This document shows, piece after piece, positions 16,014-24,862 of a stretch of 64,000 bases of DNA. Made by a program: the position numbers and the translations under genes. The DNA is taken from NCBI RefSeq assembly GCF_018860975.1, contig NZ_JAHKQI010000002.1:186001-250000 (forward strand), given 5' to 3'. Source of the stretch: Lentibacter algarum. Its GTDB lineage: Bacteria; Pseudomonadota; Alphaproteobacteria; Rhodobacterales; Rhodobacteraceae. Each line of letters begins with the position of its first letter. The first letter of the stretch is position 1. Below the pieces are notes generated by a model. It saw nothing but the letters and a program-made list of their open reading frames with translations. It was not told the origin of the DNA and searched no databases.

Positions 16014-17603
16014 ATGCCAACACTTGGTGAGGCGCTGGTTGCACGCCTAAAAGCGCATGACGTCGAAGTCGTTTTTGGCATCCCCGGGGTGCACACAGTT
16101 GAGCTTTACCGCGGCTTGGCTGCGTCTGGCATCAGGCATATCACACCCCGTCACGAGCAAGGCGCGGGCTTTATGGCTGACGGTTATGCACGCGCGTCCG
16201 GCAAGCCGGGTGTGGCTTTTGTGATCACGGGGCCGGGGCTGACAAACACCCTCACGGCTATGGGCCAGGCGCGGGCTGACTCTGTGCCGATGCTGGTTGT
16301 GACAGGTGTGAACCCGACCAAAACATTGGGCCGCGGTTTGGGCTGTTTACATGAGCTTCCTGACCAGATCGGTCTTTCCAAGACTGTCTCTATTACGGCG
16401 CAAACCATCATGAATGCTGATGAGCTGGTGCCGGCAATTGACGGCGTGTTTGAGGCTATGGAGAGTGAGCGCGGCGGCCCGCATCACATCGAGATTCCGC
16501 TGGACGTGGCTGTTTATGAGCATGCAAAACCGAGCGCGAAGGTTACGGTGCCCGAGCGCAAAGAGCCACAGGCGGACCAGCTTGAAGCGGCTATGGCTAT
16601 GCTCACAAATGCCAAGCGGGCGGTTATGCTGGTTGGTGGCGGTGCCAAACGGGCTGATGCGGCCATCGGTGCGCTTGCAGAAAAGCTTGATGCGGTCGTT
16701 GTTCCGACAGTCAATGCGCGCGGGCTTATGCACCGGCATCCGCTTTGCATTCCTGCCAGCGCGAGTCTTGAGGCCGTTCGTCAGGAGATTGAAGCCGCTG
16801 ATTGTGTGCTCGCTTTGGGAACTGAACTTGGGCCGACAGACTATGATATGTTTGGTAGGGGTTCCTTGCCGAACATGCAAAAGCTTATCCGCGTTGATAT
16901 CAGCTCTGAGCAGTTGGCGCGGCATGCGGCTGATCTCAAGATTGAAGCCGACGCGGGGCTTGTTGCGCAAGCACTGGCCGAAAAGCTGCCCAACTTACCG
17001 ATCAAGGATGCTGCCGCGCGCGCCGAGCAGGTTCGCGTCGCGGCTTGGGCTGAGCTGAGCGACGACTACCGCCTGATGTGCGAGTTGCTGAATGTGATCC
17101 GAGACGAGATCCCGGCGGCTTTGATCGTCGGGGACAGCACCCAGCCTGTGTATGCAGGCAACCTCTATTTTGATCACGATGTTGCCGGTGGCTGGTTTAA
17201 TGCATCAACGGGCTTTGGCGCGCTCGGCTACGCTATTCCGGCGGCCATTGGCGCACAAGTTGCATCACCCGAACGCAACGTTGTTGTTATTGCCGGAGAT
17301 GGCGGCGCGCAGTTTTCCTTGCCGGAGCTGATGACCGCGGCACAGGAGAAACTGCCGATCACGTTTATTGTCTGGAACAATGGCGGATATGGCGAAATCG
17401 AACTGACCATGGAGCGCGCAGATATTGATGTTGTCGGATGTGACCCCAAGCCGCCGCTGTTTGAAGCTGTCGCAGCGAGTTGCGGTATGCCCTATACGCG
17501 CGTGCCAGCTGAAGCCGAGGCACTGGCGCGTGCGCTGCGTCCAAAACACGGCCAGACAGGGCCGCGCTTTGTTGAAATCGACGCGCCGTTTATTGCGAAT
17601 TGA
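16014..17603 (+). CDS. ThDP-dependent 2-oxo acid decarboxylase, AruI-like
   Basis: A 529-residue thiamine-diphosphate enzyme. GIPGVHTVELYRGL and RHEQGAGFMADGYAR (with the catalytic Glu) open the PYR domain; GDGGAQFSLPEL to WNNGGYGEIE is the ThDP/Mg motif in the PP domain. The N-terminal third closely resembles AruI, 5-guanidino-2-oxopentanoate decarboxylase of the arginine transaminase pathway. No arginine:pyruvate transaminase gene is nearby, so the substrate is uncertain. It is not a typical acetolactate synthase: no regulatory subunit is present and the GVHT segment fits AruI. ATG 16014 follows GGAGG. Confidence 0.78.
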   Translation: MPTLGEALVARLKAHDVEVVFGIPGVHTVELYRGLAASGIRHITPRHEQGAGFMADGYARASGKPGVAFVITGPGLTNTLTAMGQARADSVPMLVVTGVNPTKTLGRGLGCLHELPDQIGLSKTVSITAQTIMNADELVPAIDGVFEAMESERGGPHHIEIPLDVAVYEHAKPSAKVTVPERKEPQADQLEAAMAMLTNAKRAVMLVGGGAKRADAAIGALAEKLDAVVVPTVNARGLMHRHPLCIPASASLEAVRQEIEAADCVLALGTELGPTDYDMFGRGSLPNMQKLIRVDISSEQLARHAADLKIEADAGLVAQALAEKLPNLPIKDAAARAEQVRVAAWAELSDDYRLMCELLNVIRDEIPAALIVGDSTQPVYAGNLYFDHDVAGGWFNASTGFGALGYAIPAAIGAQVASPERNVVVIAGDGGAQFSLPELMTAAQEKLPITFIVWNNGGYGEIELTMERADIDVVGCDPKPPLFEAVAASCGMPYTRVPAEAEALARALRPKHGQTGPRFVEIDAPFIAN

Positions 17604-17615
17604 GGGGTGACGAGC

Positions 17616-18116
17616 ATGACAGAAAGCGTTCCTGCAAAGGCTAAACCGGACTCGGGCGTTTGGTGTGATCTGACCCAAGCAGCGCCGCGTGGCCTGCTGC
17701 CGGCACAAGAGCGTAAAGCTGTGGCGGCCTTTGTGGCGTCCGATCCGGAGTGGGACGGGGTGATCTGCGTGACTGGCGATGTGACGCATTGGGTGCAGGT
17801 GAGCGCTGGTGAGGTTGTCAGCTTTCAGTCGTTCGCGACACTGCGAATGGCGAAAGCCTTAGGTGGGACAGAGGCCGTGACGCCGAGCGCGGTAGAAGAG
17901 AGCCTTGCGCGCCCAGAGAGGCTCGCGGCGCAGCTTCGTGCCGCAGAACTCAGCGGTGATCTTGGTGCCGTTCTCGGGCATCTTCTCGGAGCCGAACTTG
18001 CGGCTGCTCGCGGATACTGGCTTGGAGTTGATCTTAGGGTGATCGGAGAAAACCCCCTTGCAGACCACTACGAAGCGGCCCTTAGGGGGCAAGCGGCGAT
18101 GGTGTCGCGCGCTTAG
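17616..18116 (+). CDS. shortened 2-keto-3-deoxygalactonate kinase (DgoK)-like protein
   Basis: A 166-residue protein resembling the C-terminal half of DgoK: WCDLTQAAPRGLLPAQERK, WDGVICVTGDVTHWVQVSAGE, LARPERLAAQLRAAE and LGAELAAARGYWLG are in the order found in that family. Complete DgoK has about 290-300 residues; the N-terminal part carrying the phosphate-binding loop is absent, and the upstream DNA is occupied by the decarboxylase gene. ATG 17616 has GAGGGG 8 bases before it; an in-frame GTG lies at 17607. It could be a non-catalytic derivative or a decaying gene. The family call is from memory of the pattern. Confidence 0.6.
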   Translation: MTESVPAKAKPDSGVWCDLTQAAPRGLLPAQERKAVAAFVASDPEWDGVICVTGDVTHWVQVSAGEVVSFQSFATLRMAKALGGTEAVTPSAVEESLARPERLAAQLRAAELSGDLGAVLGHLLGAELAAARGYWLGVDLRVIGENPLADHYEAALRGQAAMVSRA

Positions 18117-19060
18117 AAGCTGACACGAAACGCGGTGCCTTGCGGTGAAGGCAGTAAGACTATCTCGGCATTGTTGGCTTCAAGCATCGCTTTGACGATA
18201 GACAGGCCCATGCCCGTGCCGCCAGTTTCGCGGCGCGTGGTAAAGAAAGGGTCAAACACCCGCGTGCGATCGCCTTCAGCAATGCCGGGGCCGTTGTCAC
18301 TGACCTTCAGTGTCGCGGGATCAGCGTGCAGCAAAAGCTCCGTTGCGCCGTGCTCAGAGGCGTTGCGTGCCAGTTGCTCTAACACCACACGCAGCGCGGC
18401 TTGGTCGATCGGTAATTCGGCGTCTTGTTGCAAGCGCACCTCAAGACTGTCTGACAGGCCCGACAACGCCGACGAAAGCTGCGTCGGCCCGCGACCATAA
18501 GGCACGCGCGCGGTGGCAAGTTTGCGCAGACTGTTGAGCAGCTCTTGCATGCGCGCGCTTGAGGTTCTGATCGAACCAATCAGTTCGGAGCGGTCAGCCT
18601 CGGACATGTCTGCTTCAAGCAATTCAGCAGCGGCGGTGATGCTTGTCAGCGGCGACTTCAACTCATGGGTGACGTGGTCAGAATATGCGCGAATACCTGC
18701 TTCGCGATTTTGCAAAGCAGTGGCCATATCGTCAACAGCGTGCGCCAATGTGCTGAACTCGGGCGTGCCAAAATGCGGCGGTAAAGGCGCGTTGTGTTGC
18801 CCGTCCTTCACGGCATTGGCGTGAGCTGTCAGTGCATAAACGGGCCGCAGCACCAGCCGCCAAAGCAGGTAGCCCAACACCGCCGTAGCCCACACCGCCA
18901 TCCAGCCAATGAGCCATGAAGTTTCGCCCCAGCCAAGGACGTTTCCGGCGAGGCGAAAGTAACCAACGCCAAGCAGCGGCAGGCAGAGCACAGCAGCCAG
19001 GGTTCCGCCGATCACCAGCGCCAGTGGCGGTCTCCATTTTTGGGTTACGCGCCTTGGCAT
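18113..19060 (-). CDS. sensor histidine kinase (CreC-like) with almost no periplasmic part
   Basis: A 315-residue kinase. Two membrane helices (about residues 12-34 and 47-67) are joined by only about a dozen residues, then a HAMP region, the H-box HVTHELKSPLT, N-box LARNASEHGA and ATP-binding motifs VSDNGPGI and GGTGMGLSIV. Its start overlaps the end of the response-regulator gene by 16 bases. With no room for an external sensor domain, the signal is probably read in the membrane, perhaps from the DUF4173 protein encoded first in the operon. Its stop overlaps the stop of the convergent DgoK-like gene. Confidence 0.9.
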   Translation of the reverse strand: MPRRVTQKWRPPLALVIGGTLAAVLCLPLLGVGYFRLAGNVLGWGETSWLIGWMAVWATAVLGYLLWRLVLRPVYALTAHANAVKDGQHNAPLPPHFGTPEFSTLAHAVDDMATALQNREAGIRAYSDHVTHELKSPLTSITAAAELLEADMSEADRSELIGSIRTSSARMQELLNSLRKLATARVPYGRGPTQLSSALSGLSDSLEVRLQQDAELPIDQAALRVVLEQLARNASEHGATELLLHADPATLKVSDNGPGIAEGDRTRVFDPFFTTRRETGGTGMGLSIVKAMLEANNAEIVLLPSPQGTAFRVSF

Positions 19061-19731
19061 GTGCCCATCCTTACGCCGACACCGTGGACTGTTTCAATTG
19101 CGTCAGTTGCACCGATATCGGCCAGCTTGGCCCGCAAATTCCGCAAGTGGCTGTCGATCGTGCGATCGGAAACATGGATTGTCGGCCCGTAGACAGCGTC
19201 CGAGATTTGCACGCGCGAGTAGACATTGTCTGGCCGTGCCATGAGGAATGAAAGCAAGGCCATTTCGCGCTGGGTTAGTGACAGATCTTGTGTGTCAAAC
19301 CGGCAGAGGTGCTTGTTTGGATCGACCGAAAGCATGCCACGTGTGAGCGCGCCGTGGGCCGCTGTTTGAGCCGTCGTTCGTTTGAGGATGGCGCGCACAC
19401 GCGCCGTCAACTCCCGCGGAGAAAACGGCTTTGTCATGTAGTCATCACCGCCGATCTCAAGGCCGATGATCTTGTCGATTTCGTCATCGCGCGCAGTGAG
19501 AAAAAGAACGGGCACATCGCTTGTTGTGCGCAGTTTTCTGCACAGCTCGATACCGTCCATCGCAGGCAGGCCAATGTCGAGAATGACCAGATCATCGCGC
19601 CCGTTCTGCGCTTTGGTCAGCCCTTCGGCGCCGTCTCCTGCTTCGCGCGTGACATGCCCCGCCTGTTTGAGTGCAATGCGCAGCACTTCCCTGATTTGCG
19701 GGTCATCGTCGATGATCAAAATATCGGCCAT
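19045..19731 (-). CDS. OmpR/CreB-type response regulator
   Basis: A 228-residue regulator. Receiver: DDDPQIREV at the start, phospho-acceptor in LVILDIGLPAMDG, and TKPFSPREL. The C-terminal winged helix includes VSDRTIDSHLRNLRAKL. PVLFLTARDDEIDKIIGLEI resembles CreB. Its ATG overlaps the stop of the DUF4173 gene as TGATG. It probably controls genes in response to the partner kinase; the targets are unknown. Confidence 0.9.
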   Translation of the reverse strand: MADILIIDDDPQIREVLRIALKQAGHVTREAGDGAEGLTKAQNGRDDLVILDIGLPAMDGIELCRKLRTTSDVPVLFLTARDDEIDKIIGLEIGGDDYMTKPFSPRELTARVRAILKRTTAQTAAHGALTRGMLSVDPNKHLCRFDTQDLSLTQREMALLSFLMARPDNVYSRVQISDAVYGPTIHVSDRTIDSHLRNLRAKLADIGATDAIETVHGVGVRMGTCQGA

Positions 19732-21212
19732 CAGAGCGTTTCCTCAGTTGCGAGTGCCGCCAAACTACGCTGCAAGCGCCAGTCACGAAAGCCCCATTCG
19801 CGCCAATCTGAAACTTGTAGATTGATCGACCCTGCATCACCACAAAGCCTGAAGCCGTGCTTGGCCTCAAACTCCTTGATTGCAGGCAGCGCGTGTGGCC
19901 CGAGTGCGCAAATATAGCCAGGGTCAAGCACGAGGTCTTTGCCGAGGTTGTGCCGCGCGATGGTATTTGAAAAGCTGATCATGCTGGCAAGGTAAAGCGC
20001 GGCAACTCCGAGCAAAGCTGCGCGGCCAAGCAGCCAGCTTGCTGGCTTGTTTCGCAGAGTTTGCACCACGACAAGAACCAGCCCCAGAGCAACAACCACC
20101 ATCCAGATGAACGCCGAGATACGCAGGTGTGTCAGGCCGTACTGGGCAACATACAGCTCAAGTCGCAGGAGCGAAGACAGCACCAGAAACACGTTCTGTG
20201 CGACCCAAGCGAGCAGGGCAATCCGCAACAGCGAACTGCCGCTGGTAAAGGGCCGTGCAATGAGCGCGAAAGCTCCGGCGAGCAGCGCAGTTGCGAGCAA
20301 AGGGTAGGCGCCACGGTGTGCGTATTGGGCATAGCTCATGCCATCAGGCAAGCTTGCGCCGCCCCAAAGATACGTCACATCGAGGAAGGTTTGCACTAGA
20401 AACATCAAGTTGAACAAAATCAGCGAGCGGCAGATTGAGCTGGCATTGAGTGCTGCGGGAACAGGAAGCTCAGGCAGCGGTGACGGGGTGAACTTTAGCC
20501 GCTCTTGCATGTTGAGCGACGACAGGATCGGCAGTGTCAGGATAACCAGCCCCCCCCAGAACAACACCCGCGCAAGCAACTCGGTTGAGAGCCAACGGGC
20601 TCGCAGTATGCCGTCTAGCAAGTTCGACAACATCGGGTTGGCCGAAACGAGCAGAGAAGCAAAGACAAGCCCGAGACCCACCGGAACAAGCCAGCTGAGA
20701 ACTGCAGACTTTACCGAAGCTTCCGGCGTACTGGAAAGTGCTGCGTTTGCCGCGCTCTTGGCCTGAGAAAACGCAGCATCAGGTGCGTGCTCGACAAAGC
20801 GCCAGAGCCCACCAAACAGCCGCGCCAAGCCGGGCCACCCTCCGAGAGCTAGCCAAACAACCGAGAGCAACAGCCCCGTGAAGAAGAAGGCAAACGACAG
20901 CGGCTGTGCGTGCTCAACGAGCGGCAGGAATGCGAGCGCAGCAAAACCAAAAGCTCCGGTGCCGCGCCGCCCGTTAAGCAACCAGACTGCCAGCAGAAGC
21001 GCCATGCCAAATAGCGCCAGCGAGAGGCCTGGTGAGGCCTTCCAAAGCAGGGCGTCTCCGGTAACAACAAGCGCAACAACCGCAATGAGCTGCGGAAAGA
21101 CCGGCTGTGACTTGGCGCCATTATCAGGGCGTTTTGAATGCGGCGGCTCGCTCATCCACCATCCGTCTGTCTGCACCGATGTCGGCAGGCCTCTTACCAA
21201 AAACGTTTTCAT
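19731..21212 (-). CDS. DUF4173 polytopic membrane protein
   Basis: A 493-residue inner-membrane protein with about a dozen hydrophobic helices; it matches my recollection of the DUF4173 family. After a polar N-terminus come helices from about residue 40; MSYAQYAHRGAYPLLATALL and RISAFIWMVVVALGL are family-like segments. The C-terminal 80 residues are soluble and contain two Cys. ATG 21212 follows GAGGA; frames further upstream lack a ribosome site. It is the promoter-proximal gene of a three-gene operon with a response regulator and a kinase, and so a candidate sensor or target of that system. Function unknown. Confidence 0.82.
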   Translation of the reverse strand: MKTFLVRGLPTSVQTDGWWMSEPPHSKRPDNGAKSQPVFPQLIAVVALVVTGDALLWKASPGLSLALFGMALLLAVWLLNGRRGTGAFGFAALAFLPLVEHAQPLSFAFFFTGLLLSVVWLALGGWPGLARLFGGLWRFVEHAPDAAFSQAKSAANAALSSTPEASVKSAVLSWLVPVGLGLVFASLLVSANPMLSNLLDGILRARWLSTELLARVLFWGGLVILTLPILSSLNMQERLKFTPSPLPELPVPAALNASSICRSLILFNLMFLVQTFLDVTYLWGGASLPDGMSYAQYAHRGAYPLLATALLAGAFALIARPFTSGSSLLRIALLAWVAQNVFLVLSSLLRLELYVAQYGLTHLRISAFIWMVVVALGLVLVVVQTLRNKPASWLLGRAALLGVAALYLASMISFSNTIARHNLGKDLVLDPGYICALGPHALPAIKEFEAKHGFRLCGDAGSINLQVSDWREWGFRDWRLQRSLAALATEETL

Positions 21213-21374
21213 GTTACTGTCCTCACTGTTGTGTTTTGTCTGTTCTACCCAGAGCATGTGCAGCTACCGCGCCGCGTTTGTGCAGTTTTTGCGCAGATCA
21301 TTTTTACAGGTCTTTCGCTTGCGAAACGGGCAAGCACATGAGACGCTTGGCCAAGGCCTGAAAGGTGTGAAGAA

Positions 21375-22364
21375 ATGCAAACCAAACCGACAGAAAAAAC
21401 CGCCCAACTGCCGCAAACTCTTGAGCCGCGCAACGCAGGCATGGAGCTTGATCTTGACTGGGTGGCACGGGTGCAGGCGAACACATCTGCGATCGAACGC
21501 CGCGCTGCCAACTTGCCTGCGCGGCGCAGTGTGAAGAAAGAGCATCAGGCGGCTTGGCTGCTCAAGGCCGTCACGTGCATTGACCTCACGACGCTTGCTG
21601 GTGATGACACCGCAGGGCGTGTGGCGCGGCTGTGTGCAAAGGCGAAGCAGCCCGTGCGTGAAGACATTTTGCAGGCGCTCGGCGTGACTGGGATAACCAC
21701 AGGAGCTGTTTGTGTTTACCACGATATGATCGCGCCAGCGGCTGAGGCTCTGGCGGGGTCTGGTATCCCGATTGCGGCAGTGAGCACTGGCTTTCCGGCA
21801 GGGCTTTCACCGTTTCACTTGCGTGTGCAAGAGATCGAGGAAAGCGTCAAAGCGGGCGCAAGCGAGATCGACATTGTTATCTCGCGGCGACACGTTCTGA
21901 CGCAAAACTGGCAGGCGCTTTACGACGAGATGCGCGCCTTTCGGGCGGCCTGTGGCGAGGCGCATGTAAAGGCGATTTTGGCAACTGGCGAGCTTGGTTC
22001 GCTGCGCAATGTCGCGCGTGCCTCTTTGGTTTGCATGATGGCTGGCGCTGACTTCATCAAGACATCGACAGGCAAGGAGAGCGTCAACGCGACATTGCCT
22101 GTGAGCCTCGTGATGATCCGCGCTATTCGCGACTATGAAACGGCCACTGGCATTCGCATCGGTTACAAGCCGGCAGGCGGGATCAGCAAGGCCAAGGACT
22201 CGCTTGTTTACCTCTCGCTGATCAAGGAAGAACTCGGCGATCGTTGGCTCGAGCCAGACTTGTTCCGCTTCGGAGCATCGAGCCTTTTGGGCGATATTGA
22301 ACGGCAGTTAGAACATCATGTGACGGGGGCATATTCGGCCTCTTACCGTCACGCAGCAGGGTGA
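21375..22364 (+). CDS. deoC: deoxyribose-phosphate aldolase
   Basis: A 329-residue class I aldolase that splits 2-deoxyribose 5-phosphate into glyceraldehyde 3-phosphate and acetaldehyde. The Schiff-base lysine is in DFIKTSTGKE and the second catalytic lysine in GYKPAGGI; EIDIVISRRHVL is a further family motif. It is longer at the N-terminus than the roughly 250-residue E. coli enzyme, like other long-type DeoC. The following ALDH16 gene begins 6 bases after its stop, consistent with oxidation of the acetaldehyde product. Confidence 0.93.
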   Translation: MQTKPTEKTAQLPQTLEPRNAGMELDLDWVARVQANTSAIERRAANLPARRSVKKEHQAAWLLKAVTCIDLTTLAGDDTAGRVARLCAKAKQPVREDILQALGVTGITTGAVCVYHDMIAPAAEALAGSGIPIAAVSTGFPAGLSPFHLRVQEIEESVKAGASEIDIVISRRHVLTQNWQALYDEMRAFRAACGEAHVKAILATGELGSLRNVARASLVCMMAGADFIKTSTGKESVNATLPVSLVMIRAIRDYETATGIRIGYKPAGGISKAKDSLVYLSLIKEELGDRWLEPDLFRFGASSLLGDIERQLEHHVTGAYSASYRHAAG

Positions 22365-22370
22365 ATTGAG

Positions 22371-24716
22371 ATGAGCGTTAAAGACATTTTCGAGAGCATG
22401 GACTACGGCGAAGCACCGGAAAATGCGGCCGAGGCATTTGCTTGGATCACCGATAATGGCGCTGCTTTCGGACAGTTCATTGATGGAGGGTTTTCCCCCG
22501 CTGGCGAGGGTTTTGAGAGCCGCAACCCTGCCAACGGCGAGGTGCTTGCCAACATCTCACAGGCGAGCGCTTCTGACGTTGATCAAGCCGTTGCGGCTGC
22601 CCGCAAGGCCCAACCGAAATGGGAGAAACTTGGCGGGCACGGGCGGGCGCGACACCTCTATGCCATCGCGCGGCTTTTGCAAAAACATAGCCGCCTGTTC
22701 GCGGTGCTGGAAACGCTCGATAACGGCAAGCCGATCCGCGAGAGCCGCGACATCGACATCCCGCTTGTGCAGCGGCATTTTTACTATCACGCTGGCATGG
22801 CGCAGCTGATGGAAGCCGAGCTTCCCGAGCAAGAAGCGCTGGGCGTTTGCGGGCAGATCATCCCTTGGAACTTCCCGCTGCTGATGCTGGCTTGGAAAGT
22901 CGCTCCGGCGCTGGCGATGGGCAATACTGTGGTGCTCAAACCGGCTGAATACACCTCGCTCACGGCGCTGTTGTTTGCTGATATTTGCCGACAAGCTGGC
23001 TTGCCTAAGGGCGTGGTAAACATCGTCACGGGCGATGGCGCGGTTGGTGAAATGATCGTAAATCACAATGATATCAACAAGATAGCTTTTACTGGCTCAA
23101 CTGCCGTGGGCCGTAAAATCCGCGAATCGACAGCGGGGAGCGGCAAGGCTCTGACGCTCGAGCTGGGCGGCAAAAGCCCCTATATCGTGTTTGACGATGC
23201 CGACATCGACAGTGCTGTTGAAGGCCTTGTCGATGCGATCTGGTTTAACCAAGGACAGGTCTGCTGCGCCGGTTCTCGCTTGTTGGTGCAAGAGGGTATT
23301 GCCGACGCGTTCTACACCAAACTCAAAGCGCGCATGGGTAAGCTGCGGCTCGGAAGCCCACTTGATAAATCAATCGACATCGGCGCTTTGGTTGATCCGG
23401 TGCAACTTAAAGCCGTGACAGACATGGTGAAGGCAAATGATGAAGGAGAGGTTTACGTAGCAAACGTAGACCTCCCGGCTGAGGGATGCTTCTACCCGCC
23501 GACACTTATTACCGGCCTCTCGACCGCGTCAAAACTCATGCAGGAAGAGATCTTCGGGCCGGTTTTGGCGGCGATGACATTCCGCACGCCAGCCGAAGCT
23601 GTGCAACTCGCCAACAACACGCGCTACGGCCTTGCAGCGAGTGTATGGAGCGAGAATGTGAACCTTGCTTTGGACGTGGCGCCCAAGCTGGCAGCGGGTG
23701 TTGTTTGGGTTAACGCGACCAACCTGTTTGACGCGGCTGCGGGCTTTGGCGGTGTGCGCGAAAGCGGCTTCGGGCGCGAGGGAGGCTGGGAAGGTTTGCA
23801 GGCCTACACGCGGCCCAAAGGCAAGGCAAAGATGCTGGCGAAAACCGCGGCGAACCCGGCCAAGGACGGGCGCGAGGGCGGGCTTGACCGGACAGGTAAG
23901 CTCTACATCGGCGGCAAGCAAGCGCGGCCTGATAGCGGCTATTCAACACCGGTTTTCTCCAAGTCTGGCAAGCTGATTTCAGAAGCGCCAGCAGGCAACC
24001 GCAAGGACATTCGCAACGCTGTTGAAGCCGCTCGCGGGGCGTCTGCCTGGGGCAAAACCACGGGGCATTTGCGCGCTCAGATCCTTTATTATATGGCCGA
24101 AAACCTTGAGGCGCGGGCCAAAGAGTTTGCTGGCCGGATAGACGACGTGAAGGGCGGCAGGAGCGGCGCAAAGGAAGTTGCTGCCTGCGTCAAACGCTTG
24201 TTCACTTATGCGGCTTGGGCCGACAAGTTTGACGGGCAAGCGCATGGCGTTCCGATCCGCGGCATTGCGCTGGCGATGCGCGAGCCTGTCGGCGTGATGG
24301 GCGCATTTGTTGACGACGAGCTGCCGCTCTTGGGGCTTGTCTCGGCGCTGGCGCCGATGATGGCGATGGGCAACCGCTCGGTGCTTGTTGCGTCAGAGCC
24401 TTACCCACTGGAAGCGCTTGATTTTGTGCAGGTTCTGGAGACATCAGACGTGCCTGCCGGTGTTGTAAACATCATAACGGGCCGTCACACCGAGCTGGCA
24501 AAACCGCTGGCGAGCCACATGGATGTGGACGCGGTTTGGAGCTTTTCTTCGAGTGATATTTCTAAAGAAATCGAAGCGGCGTCTGCAACAAATATCAAGC
24601 GCAGCTGGGTGAATAGCGGACAGGCGCGAGACTGGTTTGGCAGTGCTGGCGAGGGCCGCGCTTTCCTGAACCAAGCGACAGAGGTTAAGAACATCTGGGT
24701 GCCTTACGGCGAGTAG
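22371..24716 (+). CDS. ALDH16-type double-domain aldehyde dehydrogenase
   Basis: A 781-residue protein with two aldehyde dehydrogenase domains. The N-terminal domain (about residues 35-485) is complete: IIPWNFPLLML, the cofactor-loop segment AFTGSTAVGR, catalytic Glu in LELGGKSP and catalytic Cys in NQGQVCCAGSR. The C-terminal domain (about 510-780) retains the fold signature (for example AMREPVGVMGAF) but lacks the Glu/Cys motifs, so it is a pseudo-domain. This architecture defines ALDH16; a bacterial member from Loktanella has been studied structurally. It probably oxidises the aldehyde released by DeoC, inferred from the 6-base spacing. Confidence 0.9.
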   Translation: MSVKDIFESMDYGEAPENAAEAFAWITDNGAAFGQFIDGGFSPAGEGFESRNPANGEVLANISQASASDVDQAVAAARKAQPKWEKLGGHGRARHLYAIARLLQKHSRLFAVLETLDNGKPIRESRDIDIPLVQRHFYYHAGMAQLMEAELPEQEALGVCGQIIPWNFPLLMLAWKVAPALAMGNTVVLKPAEYTSLTALLFADICRQAGLPKGVVNIVTGDGAVGEMIVNHNDINKIAFTGSTAVGRKIRESTAGSGKALTLELGGKSPYIVFDDADIDSAVEGLVDAIWFNQGQVCCAGSRLLVQEGIADAFYTKLKARMGKLRLGSPLDKSIDIGALVDPVQLKAVTDMVKANDEGEVYVANVDLPAEGCFYPPTLITGLSTASKLMQEEIFGPVLAAMTFRTPAEAVQLANNTRYGLAASVWSENVNLALDVAPKLAAGVVWVNATNLFDAAAGFGGVRESGFGREGGWEGLQAYTRPKGKAKMLAKTAANPAKDGREGGLDRTGKLYIGGKQARPDSGYSTPVFSKSGKLISEAPAGNRKDIRNAVEAARGASAWGKTTGHLRAQILYYMAENLEARAKEFAGRIDDVKGGRSGAKEVAACVKRLFTYAAWADKFDGQAHGVPIRGIALAMREPVGVMGAFVDDELPLLGLVSALAPMMAMGNRSVLVASEPYPLEALDFVQVLETSDVPAGVVNIITGRHTELAKPLASHMDVDAVWSFSSSDISKEIEAASATNIKRSWVNSGQARDWFGSAGEGRAFLNQATEVKNIWVPYGE

Positions 24717-24768
24717 CGAGCGGTGGGGTTAACGCGAGCGACGGGCTGAAAAACGGCCTGTGACTCGG

Positions 24769-24811
24769 GTGCATACCGCAGTGCATATACCAGTGCATAA
24801 TGCGTATGCAC
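24769..24811 (+). repeat. three 12-bp tandem GTGCATA units plus inverted arm
   Basis: GTGCATA occurs at 24769, 24781 and 24793, an exact 12-base period, and the last copy faces TATGCAC at 24805 to make a 7-bp hairpin with a 5-base loop. The block lies between the convergent ALDH16 and M16 genes. It may be a terminator or a protein-binding array. Confidence 0.6.
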
Positions 24812-24862
24812 GGTTTTTGCCTGTGGTATGGCAGCGAAAATGGTTAACGCTGCGCGCGCTGC

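Noticed and set aside
16014-17603. Acetolactate synthase large subunit
   Set aside because: No small subunit, and the N-terminal motifs match AruI more closely.
17604-18116. Frameshifted full-length DgoK
   Set aside because: The upstream DNA in all frames is the decarboxylase gene; no N-terminal DgoK sequence is there to restore.
24769-24811. CRISPR-like repeat array
   Set aside because: Repeat unit only 7 conserved bases at 12-base spacing, no spacers of normal size and no cas genes.
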